Shown: positions 54,255 through 63,693, numbered from the stretch's first letter. The stretch: DNA of 64,000 bases from Flavobacterium ustbae (GCF_003946915.1 NZ_RPOC01000022.1:1-64000), one strand, 5' to 3'. Notes: generated by a model from the letters alone, not told the origin. Numbers and translations are program-made.

Positions 54255-54682
54255 AAATTATTGAGTTATGGGTTATGGGTTATGGGTTATGGTTTATGAG
54301 TTATGAGTTATGAGTTATGAGTTGTGAGTTGTGAGTTTTAAAGATATAGTCGAATTTTATATTCTTAAGTTAAACGTCATAACTCATAATTTATCATTTG
54401 CATTTGCATTTCATAATTCATAATTCATACCTCATAACTCATACCTCATAACTCATAACTCGTACCTCACAACTCATAATTCATAATTCATAACTCAAAT
54501 CTCACAACTCACAACTCACAACTCATAACTCATAAACCATAACCCATAACCCATAACTCACAACTCACAACTCACAACTCATAACTCTAACACATAACTT
54601 CTACTTCCAACACATTGATATTTTGTTAATTTCTTATCGAATTTAATAAAAGCATATCAAAATTTATAGCTAAATTGGTAGT
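54255..54682. repeat. Long array and giant inverted repeat of 'cataact' words
   Basis: This spacer is built of 7-10 base words (gagttat, gggttat, gagttgt on the left; their complements on the right). The left arm (54261-54337) and right arm (54501-54577) are near-perfect inverted repeats of over 60 bp, with about 160 bases between them that contain the same words. The words are shared with the array at 3234-3360. No gene is supported. The last about 80 bases must hold the biosynthetic operon's promoter, but no exact box is seen. Confidence 0.85.
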
Positions 54683-55810
54683 ATGAGAACAAATCCGGAT
54701 GTACTTATTATTGGAGGCGGACTTGCTGGTCTGGCAGGCGCTTTACACTTATCCAAAAAAGGATTGAAGGTTGTTCTTATCGAAAAAAATACTTTTCCAA
54801 AACACAAAGTTTGCGGAGAATACATCTCAAATGAAATTCTTCCCTATTTATTCTGGCTGGATATAGATGTTTCTAAACTTCATCCAACAGCCATTTCAAA
54901 CTTTGAATTTACGGCGCAAAACGGTAAAACAGCAAAAACGAAACTTCCGTTAGGCGGTTTTGGAGTCAGCCGTTACGAATTGGATCATTTTTTATTTCAA
55001 AAAGCAGTAGAAAACGGCTGTACCATTATTACAGAAACCGTGACAAATATTTCTTTTGAAAACGACATTTTTACCGTTACTACTTCTGAGGAAATGCTTT
55101 CTGCAAAAATTGTTTTAGGCGCTTTTGGCAAAAGATCCAATATTGACCAAGTGCTGTCCAGAGATTTTATTTCTAAAAAATCTCCGTGGCTGGCTGTAAA
55201 AGGGCATTATAAAGGAAACTTTGACGAAAGTCTTGTCGGTTTGTACAATTTTCAAGGCGGTTATTGCGGTGTTTCAAAAGTCGAAAAAGACATTATAAAC
55301 ATTTGTTATCTCGCCGATTTTGAAACTTTTAAAAAATATAAAAACATTGAAGAGTATCAAAAATCAGTTCTTTATAAAAACAAAAAACTAAAGGCCATTT
55401 TTGAAAACAGCACTTCCATATTCGAAAAACCTTTAACGATCAGCCAAATTTCATTCGATAAAAAAGAGCCTGTGGAAAACCATATCTTAATGATTGGCGA
55501 TACCGCTGGATTAATTCACCCGATGTGCGGCAACGGAATGGCAATGGCGATTCACAGTGCTAAAATTGCTTCTGAAATAGTTTTGGATTTTTATTACGGA
55601 AAAATCGAATCCAGAAATGACTTCGAAAAAAAATACAGTAAAGAATGGAAAAAGCATTTTAGTAAAAGATTGCTTTTTGGTCGATTATTAGCCAAAGCGC
55701 TCACACATAAAAACCTTACTCACGTATTAACGACCGTTGCGGCATCGCTTCCGTCATTACTTTCCCTTATTATAAAACAAACACACGGCCGTCCCATAAC
55801 TAGTGAATAA
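54683..55810 (+). CDS. Geranylgeranyl-reductase-type FAD oxidoreductase
   Basis: A 375-residue flavoprotein. The dinucleotide motif is 'VLIIGGGLAGLAGALHL' (residues 8-24), then 'KHKVCGEYISNEILPYL', which is typical of geranylgeranyl reductase-like and FAD-hydroxylase-like enzymes, and 'MIGDTAGLIHPMCGNGMAMAI' (second FAD motif). It begins the seven-gene polyketide operon; the next start codon is directly after its stop. By analogy with the srsC/srsA/srsB phenolic lipid genes it may oxidise the aromatic product, but reduction of a double bond is also possible. Confidence 0.86.
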   Translation: MRTNPDVLIIGGGLAGLAGALHLSKKGLKVVLIEKNTFPKHKVCGEYISNEILPYLFWLDIDVSKLHPTAISNFEFTAQNGKTAKTKLPLGGFGVSRYELDHFLFQKAVENGCTIITETVTNISFENDIFTVTTSEEMLSAKIVLGAFGKRSNIDQVLSRDFISKKSPWLAVKGHYKGNFDESLVGLYNFQGGYCGVSKVEKDIINICYLADFETFKKYKNIEEYQKSVLYKNKKLKAIFENSTSIFEKPLTISQISFDKKEPVENHILMIGDTAGLIHPMCGNGMAMAIHSAKIASEIVLDFYYGKIESRNDFEKKYSKEWKKHFSKRLLFGRLLAKALTHKNLTHVLTTVAASLPSLLSLIIKQTHGRPITSE

Positions 55811-56524
55811 ATGAGTGTAAATACCAAATATAGAACAGAAGAAATCGAAATGATGGATGATTTTTCGCTTCAAAGCGAAGAACTTATTGGCGCGCTAGAT
55901 CAGATTGCTTCAATAAATCAGTTGCTAGGCGGAAATAAACTGACGCTTCATGGGATAAAAGAACTTTTAAAAAAGACCGATACTTCTAAAACGATTACAA
56001 TTGCCGACATTGGATGCGGAAATGGCGATATGCTACGAATGCTTGCCAAATATGGAAAAAAACATAATCTTAAATTTCAATTAATCGGAATTGATGCTAA
56101 TGCTTTTACGATTGATTATGCCCGAAAACTTTCAGCAGATTTTACCAATGTTGAATATATATGTTTGGATATTTTTAGCGAAGAGTTTAAATCGCTAAAA
56201 TACGATATTGTCTTGTGTACGCTGACATTGCATCATTTTACTACAAATCAGATCAGCGATCTAATGCAAACATTGAATAGTAATGCTTCAATTGGAATTG
56301 TTGTAAATGATTTGCATCGCAGCAAAGTCGCTTATAGATTATTTCAGCTAATTGGCGTTGTTTTCAATCTTAATACCATGTCTCGCAACGACGGACTTAT
56401 TTCTATTCTAAAAGGATTCAAAAAAAGGGAATTAGAGCATTTTTCAGAAAAATTAAATTTAAAAAACTATTCCATCAACTGGAAATGGGCTTTCCGTTAC
56501 CAATGGATAATTACAAAAATATGA
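55811..56524 (+). CDS. SAM-dependent methyltransferase of the polyketide operon
   Basis: A 237-residue class I methyltransferase: 'ITIADIGCGNGDMLRMLA' (motif I, about 62-79), 'LIGIDANAFTIDYARKL' (motif II) and 'YDIVLCTLTLHHF' (motif post-II). It probably methylates the aromatic or pyrone product of the type III PKS. It follows the oxidoreductase with no gap and overlaps the PKS start by 4 bases (ATGA). Confidence 0.88.
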   Translation: MSVNTKYRTEEIEMMDDFSLQSEELIGALDQIASINQLLGGNKLTLHGIKELLKKTDTSKTITIADIGCGNGDMLRMLAKYGKKHNLKFQLIGIDANAFTIDYARKLSADFTNVEYICLDIFSEEFKSLKYDIVLCTLTLHHFTTNQISDLMQTLNSNASIGIVVNDLHRSKVAYRLFQLIGVVFNLNTMSRNDGLISILKGFKKRELEHFSEKLNLKNYSINWKWAFRYQWIITKI

Positions 56525-57573
56525 GTGTAAAGATCGTTACAGCTGTTAAGCAGCTTCCGCAATATTCCCGTACAACCGAAGAAATACTTCCGCTTGTAGA
56601 AGTCTGGCTTGAAGGTCAGGAAGAACGTTTTGTCAAAAAAGTAAAAAAGATTTTTGAAGGCGCTTCTGTAGATAAACGCTATTCCATTATGGAACCTTCA
56701 GAGGTTTTTACGGCCACTTCATTCGAAGAAAAAAATGATATCTACAGCCGCGAAATGATTGTTTTAGGAGAAAAAGTGCTGGAAAAAGCACTCAAAAAAG
56801 CAGATTGGGATCCTGAGAGTTTAGATTATATTATTACCGTAAGCTGTACCGGAATTATGATTCCGTCGCTTGATGCGTATCTTATTAATAAAATGAAATT
56901 AAGACAAGATATTGTTCGACTTCCTGTAACCGAAATGGGCTGTGCGGCAGGAATATCTGGAATTATTTATGCGAAGAATTTTCTAAAATCAAATCCAGGA
57001 AAACGCGCTGCGGTAATTGCAGTAGAATCGCCGACAGCAACATTTCAACTCAATGATTTTTCGATGCCGAATATTGTCAGTGCTGCCATTTTTGGAGATG
57101 GAGCTGCCTGTTGTTTATTATCGTCAAGCGAAAGTGATAATGGTCCCGAAATTCTGGACGAACAGATGTATCATTTTTATGATGCCGAACACATGATGGG
57201 TTTCAAACTAACCAACGGCGGATTGCAGATGGTTCTTGATATAGAAGTTCCAGATACGATTGCTTCTCATTTTGGCGATATTATTCATCCGTTTTTAAAA
57301 CAGAATAATTTAGAAATAAAAGATATTGACCACATGATTTTTCATCCCGGCGGAAAAAAGATTGTAACCACGGTTCAAGAACTTTTCGCAGGATTAAATA
57401 AAAATATCGACGATACAAAAGAAGTACTAAAAGAATATGGCAATATGTCGAGTGCAACTGTTTTATATGTTTTGGAGAACATTATGAACCGAAATCCGAA
57501 AAAAGGAGAAAAAGGTTTAATGCTAAGTTTTGGCCCGGGTTTTTCGGCACAAAGAGTTTTATTGCAATGGTAA
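56521..57573 (+). CDS. Type III polyketide synthase
   Basis: A 350-residue chalcone-synthase-like enzyme with the full triad: Cys141 ('EMGCAAG'), His275 ('MIFHPGG') and Asn308 ('YGNMSSA'). The C-terminal 'LSFGPGFSAQRVLL' matches the family's conserved GFGPG loop with S for G. It extends an acyl starter with malonyl-CoA and cyclises it to a pyrone, resorcinol or related ring. ATG 56521 overlaps the methyltransferase stop; longer starts overlap that gene and add an unrelated segment. Confidence 0.93.
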   Translation: MSVKIVTAVKQLPQYSRTTEEILPLVEVWLEGQEERFVKKVKKIFEGASVDKRYSIMEPSEVFTATSFEEKNDIYSREMIVLGEKVLEKALKKADWDPESLDYIITVSCTGIMIPSLDAYLINKMKLRQDIVRLPVTEMGCAAGISGIIYAKNFLKSNPGKRAAVIAVESPTATFQLNDFSMPNIVSAAIFGDGAACCLLSSSESDNGPEILDEQMYHFYDAEHMMGFKLTNGGLQMVLDIEVPDTIASHFGDIIHPFLKQNNLEIKDIDHMIFHPGGKKIVTTVQELFAGLNKNIDDTKEVLKEYGNMSSATVLYVLENIMNRNPKKGEKGLMLSFGPGFSAQRVLLQW

Positions 57574-57584
57574 CTTAAGAGCTT

Positions 57585-58022
57585 ATGGAATTAAACGAAA
57601 TCATCAAACAGCTTCCGTACAGTGAGCCTTTTTTATTTGTTGATGAATTGCTTCACGCAGACGAAAATGGCGTAACGGGAACCTATACTTACAACGAAAA
57701 TTTAGATTTTTATAAAGGTCATTTTAAAGATAATCCGGTAACTCCAGGCGTTATTTTAACCGAAACCATGGCGCAGATCGGAATGGTTTGCTTGGGAATT
57801 TTTCTGTTAGGAAATGAATTAGGAGAAAACACGGTAATTGCTTTTACTTCGGCTGAAATGCAATTTCTAAAACCTGTTTATCCAAATGAAAAAGTAACCG
57901 TAACTTCTGAAAAATTGTTTTTCCGTTTTGGAAAACTAAAATGTAATGCCGTTATGAAAAATGAAGCTGGACAAGAAGTTTGCCGAGGAATTTTGGCCGG
58001 AATGATAACGAAAAAATTATGA
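57585..58022 (+). CDS. FabZ-like 3-hydroxyacyl-ACP dehydratase
   Basis: A 145-residue hotdog-fold protein with 'YKGHFKDNPVTPGVILTETMAQ' (His46 and Glu60). This is the complete FabZ/FabA-style active site. It would supply dehydration during acyl chain building for the PKS starter. Its stop overlaps the ketosynthase ATG. Confidence 0.9.
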   Translation: MELNEIIKQLPYSEPFLFVDELLHADENGVTGTYTYNENLDFYKGHFKDNPVTPGVILTETMAQIGMVCLGIFLLGNELGENTVIAFTSAEMQFLKPVYPNEKVTVTSEKLFFRFGKLKCNAVMKNEAGQEVCRGILAGMITKKL

Positions 58023-59287
58023 AAAAGAGAATCGTAATAACGGGGCTTGGAGTTGTGGCTCCAAATGGTGTTGGTATTCCTCATTTTACTGAAGCATTAA
58101 AAAACGGCATTTCTGGTATTCGTCATGATAAACAATTAGAAGAATTGCAGTTTTCTTGTCAGATTGCGGGTCAGCCACAAATATCTGAAGAATTGAAATC
58201 GCAATATTTTACCGAACTTGAACTTCGAGGATTTAACAGTACAGGAATTCTCTACGGCGTTATGGCAGGAATGGAAGCATGGAATCATGCAGGATTGCCA
58301 ATAAACGAAACTCCAGATTGGGACAGCGGATGCATTTTTGGAGCGGGAACTTCTGGTATAGATAAATTTCGCGAAAGCATTTATAAAATTGACGAACTCC
58401 AAACCCGAAAATTAGGAAGTACAGTTGTTGCTCAAACCATGAACAGCGGAGTAAGCGCTTATCTAGGAGGCAAAATCGGATTCGGAAATCAGGTTACAAC
58501 CAATTCTTCGGCTTGTATTACGGGCGCAGAAGCTATTTTAATGGCGTATGACCGAATACAATCTGGACAGGCAAAACGAATTTTAGCAGGAAGCACTTCT
58601 GATAGCGGGCCCTATATTTGGGCAGGATTTGATGCGCTTCGTGTTTGCTCTTCTAAATTTAATGACAATCCTGAAGAAGGGTCAAGACCAATGAGCGCGT
58701 CGGCTGCGGGTTTTGTTCCAGGAAGCGGTGCTGGAGCTTTTGTGGTTGAAGATCTTGAAAGTGCTCTAGAACGTAACGCAACAATTTATGCCGAAATTTT
58801 AGGCGGTAACATCAATTCGGGCGGACAGCGCGACGGTGGCACCATGACGGCTCCAAACAGCGTAGCAGTGCAAAGATGTATTAAAACTGCAATAGAAAAT
58901 GCGGGAATATACCCAAATGAAATTGATGCCATAAATGGACATTTAACCGCGACAACAAAAGACAGTCTGGAAATAGAAAACTGGACAGAAGCGCTAGAAA
59001 GATCTGGCTCTGATTTTCCATACATTAATTCATTGAAAAGTCTAACAGGACATTGTTTAAGTGCTTCTGGAAGTATCGAAAGCGTAGCTGCTGTTTTACA
59101 GCTACATGAAGGTTTTTTGTTTGGCAATAAAAATTGCTCTGATCTTCATCCTGAAATCGCTTCTCTTATTGATTCTTCAAAAGTGCTTTTAGAAACTATG
59201 AAATCGAATCCTAAAATAATTGCTAAAGCTAGTTTTGGTTTTGGCGATGTAAATGCATGCATAATCTTAAAAAAATTTGAAAACTAA
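58019..59287 (+). CDS. Beta-ketoacyl-ACP synthase (KAS II/FabF-like)
   Basis: A 422-residue condensing enzyme with Cys166 ('NSSACITG'), His308 ('NGHLTATTKD') and His345 ('LTGHCLSASGSIE'), an intact triad. The usual 'HGTxT' reads 'GHLTAT', and the 'MSxxAxGFVPGSGAGAFVVE' loop is present. It builds or elongates the acyl chain carried by the next gene's product. ATG 58019 overlaps the dehydratase stop; the acyl carrier gene starts one base after its stop. Confidence 0.92.
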   Translation: MKKRIVITGLGVVAPNGVGIPHFTEALKNGISGIRHDKQLEELQFSCQIAGQPQISEELKSQYFTELELRGFNSTGILYGVMAGMEAWNHAGLPINETPDWDSGCIFGAGTSGIDKFRESIYKIDELQTRKLGSTVVAQTMNSGVSAYLGGKIGFGNQVTTNSSACITGAEAILMAYDRIQSGQAKRILAGSTSDSGPYIWAGFDALRVCSSKFNDNPEEGSRPMSASAAGFVPGSGAGAFVVEDLESALERNATIYAEILGGNINSGGQRDGGTMTAPNSVAVQRCIKTAIENAGIYPNEIDAINGHLTATTKDSLEIENWTEALERSGSDFPYINSLKSLTGHCLSASGSIESVAAVLQLHEGFLFGNKNCSDLHPEIASLIDSSKVLLETMKSNPKIIAKASFGFGDVNACIILKKFEN

Positions 59288-59288
59288 A

Positions 59289-59543
59289 ATGGATAGAACT
59301 GAACTTATCGAAAAATTGAAAGTAATTATAAAGCCTTTTGCTACTAACACAGAAGCTTTTGAAAATCTTACAGAAGAAACCGATTTTATTAAAGACTTGA
59401 ATATTAATTCGGCTAATCTGGTTGATATTGTGCTGGATATTGAAGAAAATTTCGACATCGTAATCGATAATGTAGATATGGAAAGAATGCTCGATGTTAA
59501 AACCGCTGTTGAAATTATCGAAACCAAACTTGCCGAAAAATGA
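59289..59543 (+). CDS. Acyl carrier protein
   Basis: An 84-residue ACP. The pantetheine serine is Ser41 in 'LNINSANLVDIVLDIEENFDI', where the canonical 'DSL' reads 'NSAN', so it is a divergent carrier. It is acidic with the four-helix pattern. It is dedicated to the operon and overlaps the phosphopantetheinyl transferase start by 4 bases (ATGA). ATG 59289 is used; an in-frame TTG at 59277 lies inside the ketosynthase. Confidence 0.9.
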   Translation: MDRTELIEKLKVIIKPFATNTEAFENLTEETDFIKDLNINSANLVDIVLDIEENFDIVIDNVDMERMLDVKTAVEIIETKLAEK

Positions 59544-60037
59544 TTGGCAATGACATTGTAGATCTTGCGCAGTCACGTTTAGAAAGCAACTGGCAGCGCA
59601 AAGGTTTTTTAGAAAAGCTTTTTACAGCTGAAGAGCAAGGATTTGTAAAAGACTATTCTGAACCTGAAATCATGGTTTGGCTTTTATGGAGCATGAAAGA
59701 AGCGGCTTATAAAATCTACAACCGTCAAACCAAAATACGAGAATTCTGTCCGAAGAAGCTTTGCTGTTCTTTAGATTTTTTAAATTCTAATATGGCATCA
59801 GGAAAAGTAATCTGTGCTGAAAATATTTATTATACTAAATCGAGAATTTCTAGCGAAAATATTCATACCGTTGCGGTTAAAGATTTTGAGCAAAAAGAAA
59901 ATATAATTGAAGTTCAGAACAAAGAAATTGTAAAAGATCAAAATGGCATTCCGTATTTAAAAACTACAGATGTTCTTCAGGATATTTCAATTAGCCATCA
60001 CGGACGATTTGAAAAATGGGTTATTATTCAGAAATGA
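59540..60037 (+). CDS. 4'-phosphopantetheinyl transferase
   Basis: A 165-residue AcpS/Sfp-related transferase: 'MIGNDIVDLAQSRL' (metal Asp) and 'WSMKEAAYKIYNR' (the W-x-x-KEA-x-K motif). It activates the operon's ACP by attaching the pantetheine arm. It ends the operon. Confidence 0.88.
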   Translation: MIGNDIVDLAQSRLESNWQRKGFLEKLFTAEEQGFVKDYSEPEIMVWLLWSMKEAAYKIYNRQTKIREFCPKKLCCSLDFLNSNMASGKVICAENIYYTKSRISSENIHTVAVKDFEQKENIIEVQNKEIVKDQNGIPYLKTTDVLQDISISHHGRFEKWVIIQK

Positions 60038-60093
60038 AATAACCAAGACCATATAGTCCCTACGGGACAAATATTTTGAACGCATTTTTTTTG

Positions 60094-60521
60094 CTACCGA
60101 TATTTAATCTCTACGAGATATTTTCATAATAATATTAATATCAGGATTGAAGCTTTCTTCATCTGGATATTTTTGGCTACCGATATTTAATCTCTCCGAG
60201 ATAGATTTATATAAATATCAAGATTAAAACTTCCTGCATGTGGATATTTTTGGCTACCGATATTTAATCTCTACGAGATAGATTTATATAAATATCAAGA
60301 TTAAAACTTCCTGCATGTGGATATTTTTGGCTACCGATATTTAATCTCTACGAGATAGATTTATATAAATATCAGGATTAAAACTACCTTCATCTGAATA
60401 TTTTGGTCACCAATATTTAATCTTTCCGAGATAGATTTACATAACAATATCAGTGTCTGGATTAAAACTTCCTTCATCTGGATATTTTTTGCTACCAATA
60501 TTTAATCTCTCCGAGATACAT
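60094..60521 (-). repeat. Tandem array derived from the 3' end of the MscS gene
   Basis: Six anchors 'ctaccgatatttaatct' (variants) begin at 60094, 60177, 60254, 60331, 60407 and 60492, spaced 83, 77, 77, 76 and 85 bases. Read on the minus strand, each unit holds a copy of the gene's last codons (KYPDEGSFNPDADIVM plus stop in the gene; KYPDEGSFNPDTDIVM plus stop in the first copy, then increasingly decayed), followed by a REP-like palindrome tctcgtagaga or tctcggagaga. A related palindrome, gtccc-tac-gggac, lies at 60056-60068. Confidence 0.85.
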
Positions 60522-62303
60522 TTACATAACAATATCAGCATCAGGATTAAAACTTCCCTCATCTGGATATTTAATACTTCCTTTGAGTTCTTCTACTCTT
60601 TTTGGATCAAACTTAGGAAGTTGCAATTCACCATCTTTCTTCCACTTTTTAACTGTTTCAGAGATTTCTTCTGCTTTTTCGCTAGAAAATGGCGTATCGC
60701 GTGCCATGTATAATGTCTGCGAAGGATAAGCCAGAGAGGTGCCGCTTTTTTCTATAATATCCATCATACGCAATAAAAGATCTTCTTGTACTTCTTGTGA
60801 CGTTTCAAAATTAACCGCTTCAATATAGGCCGTAATTTCAACTTTTAAAGCGTCTGCAGTAATACCTGTAAAACGAACTATTGGTGGTGAATGTAACACA
60901 GCAGGATGCGCATACAGTAAAGATTTTAATTCTACCAGCAGATAACGCATCTGATCTGGACTGGTTTCCATTCTAAATCCAAAAATAGGATTAAATATAA
61001 ATCGGTCGCGATGGGCATAATTTTCTATTTTGCTAGCCGAAAGCTGACCGTTAGGAATCGTTACAATGCTGCGGGCAGCCGTACGAAGTGTCGTAGAACG
61101 CATTCCGATAGATTCTACAGTTCCTTTTATATCATCAATACGGCAAAAATCACCAACACGTAATGGCTGGTCGGCAATAAGACTCACACTTCCCACAAAA
61201 TTTTCTATTGTTTTTTGTGCTCCAAGTGCCAGAGCAATACCCCCAATTCCAAGTGCCGCGAGTCCAGCTGTAACATCTACTCCAATAATTCCTAGTATGG
61301 CAATAATTCCGATAAAAACAATTGCGGCTTTCATAGTACGGCTTAAAAATAATACTGCTGATACTGCAGAAGCGCGCCCTCGCCTATTCATTCTGCTGCG
61401 GGTAAACATGCTCACAAAATCGGTCATTCTCCAAAGCAGTATTAGAAAAGCTAAAATTCCGATTGTAATTATAATAATGCTAAATCGTTGCCTTACTATA
61501 ATCGAAATGCCCATTCGTTGCGTAAATGCCACAAATAAAATTACTGTGAGGTACATTTGAACTGGAAGCGTAAAAGCTGCTATTATTGCATTGCCTTTCT
61601 CACTATCGGCTTTCTTCCACGTTTTTTGAATTAAAAATATAAATACAAATATAAGCAGTCTAGAAAGCAAGTACGAAATGACCGTCATTACTACCACTAC
61701 TCCCCAATGTCCAATAGGAACGTTTCCAAGTTTTCTTTCTTTTAAAACTTTTGGCAAGACTCTGTCTAAAAATGTTTTTTCTCCGCTAATATCTGCGGCG
61801 AGAATTGCTTCTATTGTTTCTGCAGAAAAAAGCCATAAAGCGGGCTGACTTTCGTCTGACTGATTTTCTAAATATAGCGGTATGTTTATTTTATCTGTGG
61901 ATATATTTCCAACTAAGTCTAGCTCAGATGCCAAATTATCGTCTATACGTCCTAATTCTTTATTGCTAAGAATAGATGATGGCGAAAAATTACCTCCTTG
62001 ATCCAACAGCTGCTGAAAAGTCTTTGCTATTTGTATTCTTTCGCCTGTTTTGCGGTAAGAGCGTTTACTAAGCATAAAATACTGACTGGCTCGCAGATAA
62101 TTCTGGTCGCCAATTGCTTTTATAAATCCGTTTACGGTTCCTTGCGGTGTTCTTCTTCCTAGAGAATCATCAGGAACTTTTGCAGGTTCTTCGGCAGTTG
62201 TTTTTGGGGTGCCTAAAAGCTGCGCTTCCATTCTTGATGGGGTTATGGCTACTGCTAATAATAAGAGTAAAAAAGAGAATAAACGTTTGGCACCTAAAAT
62301 CAT
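60522..62303 (-). CDS. MscS-family mechanosensitive channel
   Basis: A 593-residue protein with a signal peptide (about 1-28), a periplasmic domain (about 30-185), five or so membrane helices (about 195-370) and the MscS core: 'GLAALGIGGIALALGAQKTIENF' in part, 'ADQPLRVGDFCRIDDIKGTVESIGMRSTTLR' and 'IVTIPNGQLSASKIENYAHR'. It is shorter than the 783-residue channel at 13661 and from another subgroup. Its final codons are duplicated in the array downstream. Confidence 0.9.
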   Translation of the reverse strand: MILGAKRLFSFLLLLLAVAITPSRMEAQLLGTPKTTAEEPAKVPDDSLGRRTPQGTVNGFIKAIGDQNYLRASQYFMLSKRSYRKTGERIQIAKTFQQLLDQGGNFSPSSILSNKELGRIDDNLASELDLVGNISTDKINIPLYLENQSDESQPALWLFSAETIEAILAADISGEKTFLDRVLPKVLKERKLGNVPIGHWGVVVVMTVISYLLSRLLIFVFIFLIQKTWKKADSEKGNAIIAAFTLPVQMYLTVILFVAFTQRMGISIIVRQRFSIIIITIGILAFLILLWRMTDFVSMFTRSRMNRRGRASAVSAVLFLSRTMKAAIVFIGIIAILGIIGVDVTAGLAALGIGGIALALGAQKTIENFVGSVSLIADQPLRVGDFCRIDDIKGTVESIGMRSTTLRTAARSIVTIPNGQLSASKIENYAHRDRFIFNPIFGFRMETSPDQMRYLLVELKSLLYAHPAVLHSPPIVRFTGITADALKVEITAYIEAVNFETSQEVQEDLLLRMMDIIEKSGTSLAYPSQTLYMARDTPFSSEKAEEISETVKKWKKDGELQLPKFDPKRVEELKGSIKYPDEGSFNPDADIVM

Positions 62304-62435
62304 ATTTTTTGCTTTAGTAACTTAGACTATTAAAAATAAGAAATATAGCAGAAAAACAAAAGATTTAGCCGCGAAAACATCTTAATTTTCTACACAAAAA
62401 CCTTCGTTCGATAATACTTTATTATATCAAAACAA

Positions 62436-62465
62436 AAAAATCCGCCTCTGCTGCGACGGATTTTT
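62436..62465 (-). terminator. Terminator after the alcohol dehydrogenase gene
   Basis: On the minus strand, aaaaatccg and cggattttt form a 9-bp stem around a 12-base loop, followed by T residues, 10 bases after the stop. Confidence 0.8.
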
Positions 62466-62474
62466 CACTTTAAA

Positions 62475-63500
62475 TTAGGGTACTAAAACAGCTCTGCCTT
62501 TTATTTTCCCCTGTCTCATTCTTTCATAAACCTCGTTGGCATCGTCAAGTTTATGTTTTTCTATTTCGATATGAATTTTCTTTTGTCGTGCAAGACCTAC
62601 AACTTCCATCAATTCTGTTCTGGAACCCCAATACGGATTGGTCATACTTACTCCAAAAGGCAACCCATTCATATTGTACTGATAATGTCCGCCTCCAAGG
62701 CCAATAATAGTAAGATCTCCATCAAGACTTACAACCTTAGTTCCTAAATCTATTGTAGAAGTAACTCCAACAAAATCAAGAACTACTTTAGCTTTTTTGA
62801 TTCCTGTAATTTTCTGAATTTGTTCTGCTGCATCTACGTCTTTAGAATTAATAGCAAATTGAGCTCCTAATTCTTTAGCAAATGCCAATTTATCTTCGGT
62901 AACGTCGCAAGCAATAATTGCCGCTCCGCTTATTTCTCTTAATATTTGCAACGCAACGTGTCCTAAACCACCAACACCTATAACGACAACATACTCGTCT
63001 GGCATTAATTTAGAAAGCGAGCGTTTTATAGCAGAATATGGCGTAAGTGCCGCATCTGTAAGTGGAGCGGCTATAATAGGATCTAGATCGAATATAGGCA
63101 CTAAAAGTCTTGAAGACGGAACCAGCATATACTCAGCCATGCCGCCATCGAGTCCTAAACCGCCTCCATAAGCTTGCTCCGACTGATGATCACAATAATT
63201 TTCTTTTGACTGCTGGCAAGGCTTGCAATGTCCGCATCCCCACGGACCGTATACCAGAACGGCATCTCCTTTTTTATAACCTTGCACATTTTCACCAATT
63301 TCTTCAACCCATCCGGCATTTTCATGTCCTAGCGTAAAAACTGTTCCTACGACAGTTCCTTCATCTATAATGTGCAGGTCTGAATGGCATACACCCGCTC
63401 CGCCAATTTTTAACAAAACTTCATCACCTTTAGGAACAGGTCTTTCAATATCATTAACAACGCGAACATCTTTGTGTCCAAAAAAACGTACTGCTTTCAT
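62475..63500 (-). CDS. Zinc-dependent alcohol dehydrogenase
   Basis: A 341-residue medium-chain dehydrogenase. Catalytic zinc ligands are in 'GVCHSDLH' and 'LGHENAG'. The structural zinc lobe is 'CGHCKPCQQSKENYC', and the cofactor Rossmann motif is 'VVIGVGGLGHVALQIL', followed by 'IACDV', whose acidic residue suggests NAD(H). The substrate is unknown; aryl or aliphatic alcohols are possible. It is monocistronic with its own terminator. Confidence 0.92.
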   Translation of the reverse strand: MKAVRFFGHKDVRVVNDIERPVPKGDEVLLKIGGAGVCHSDLHIIDEGTVVGTVFTLGHENAGWVEEIGENVQGYKKGDAVLVYGPWGCGHCKPCQQSKENYCDHQSEQAYGGGLGLDGGMAEYMLVPSSRLLVPIFDLDPIIAAPLTDAALTPYSAIKRSLSKLMPDEYVVVIGVGGLGHVALQILREISGAAIIACDVTEDKLAFAKELGAQFAINSKDVDAAEQIQKITGIKKAKVVLDFVGVTSTIDLGTKVVSLDGDLTIIGLGGGHYQYNMNGLPFGVSMTNPYWGSRTELMEVVGLARQKKIHIEIEKHKLDDANEVYERMRQGKIKGRAVLVP

Positions 63501-63669
63501 AAAATAAAAATTTAATTACTATTCTACTAATTTACAACTTGTATTTTCTACGTTATTCATCAGACAAGTTAAGTTTATCCTAATTTATTGGTTTTATTAA
63601 GTGTTTATAGGAACTGCCAACATAAGCAACGAGATTGAAACAACAAAAATTGAACTCACAAAAACAAAA

Positions 63670-63693
63670 AAAAGAGAACTTACGTTCTCTTTT
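63670..63693 (-). terminator. Terminator after the L,D-transpeptidase gene
   Basis: A 10-bp stem aaaagagaac / gttctctttt with a 4-base loop (ttac), preceded by an A run that is a T tract on the minus strand. Confidence 0.8.

Noticed and set aside
60094..60521. Regular repeats as a CRISPR array
   Set aside because: Units are contiguous 76-85 base copies without unique spacers, and they derive from the neighbouring gene's 3' end; no cas genes are present.
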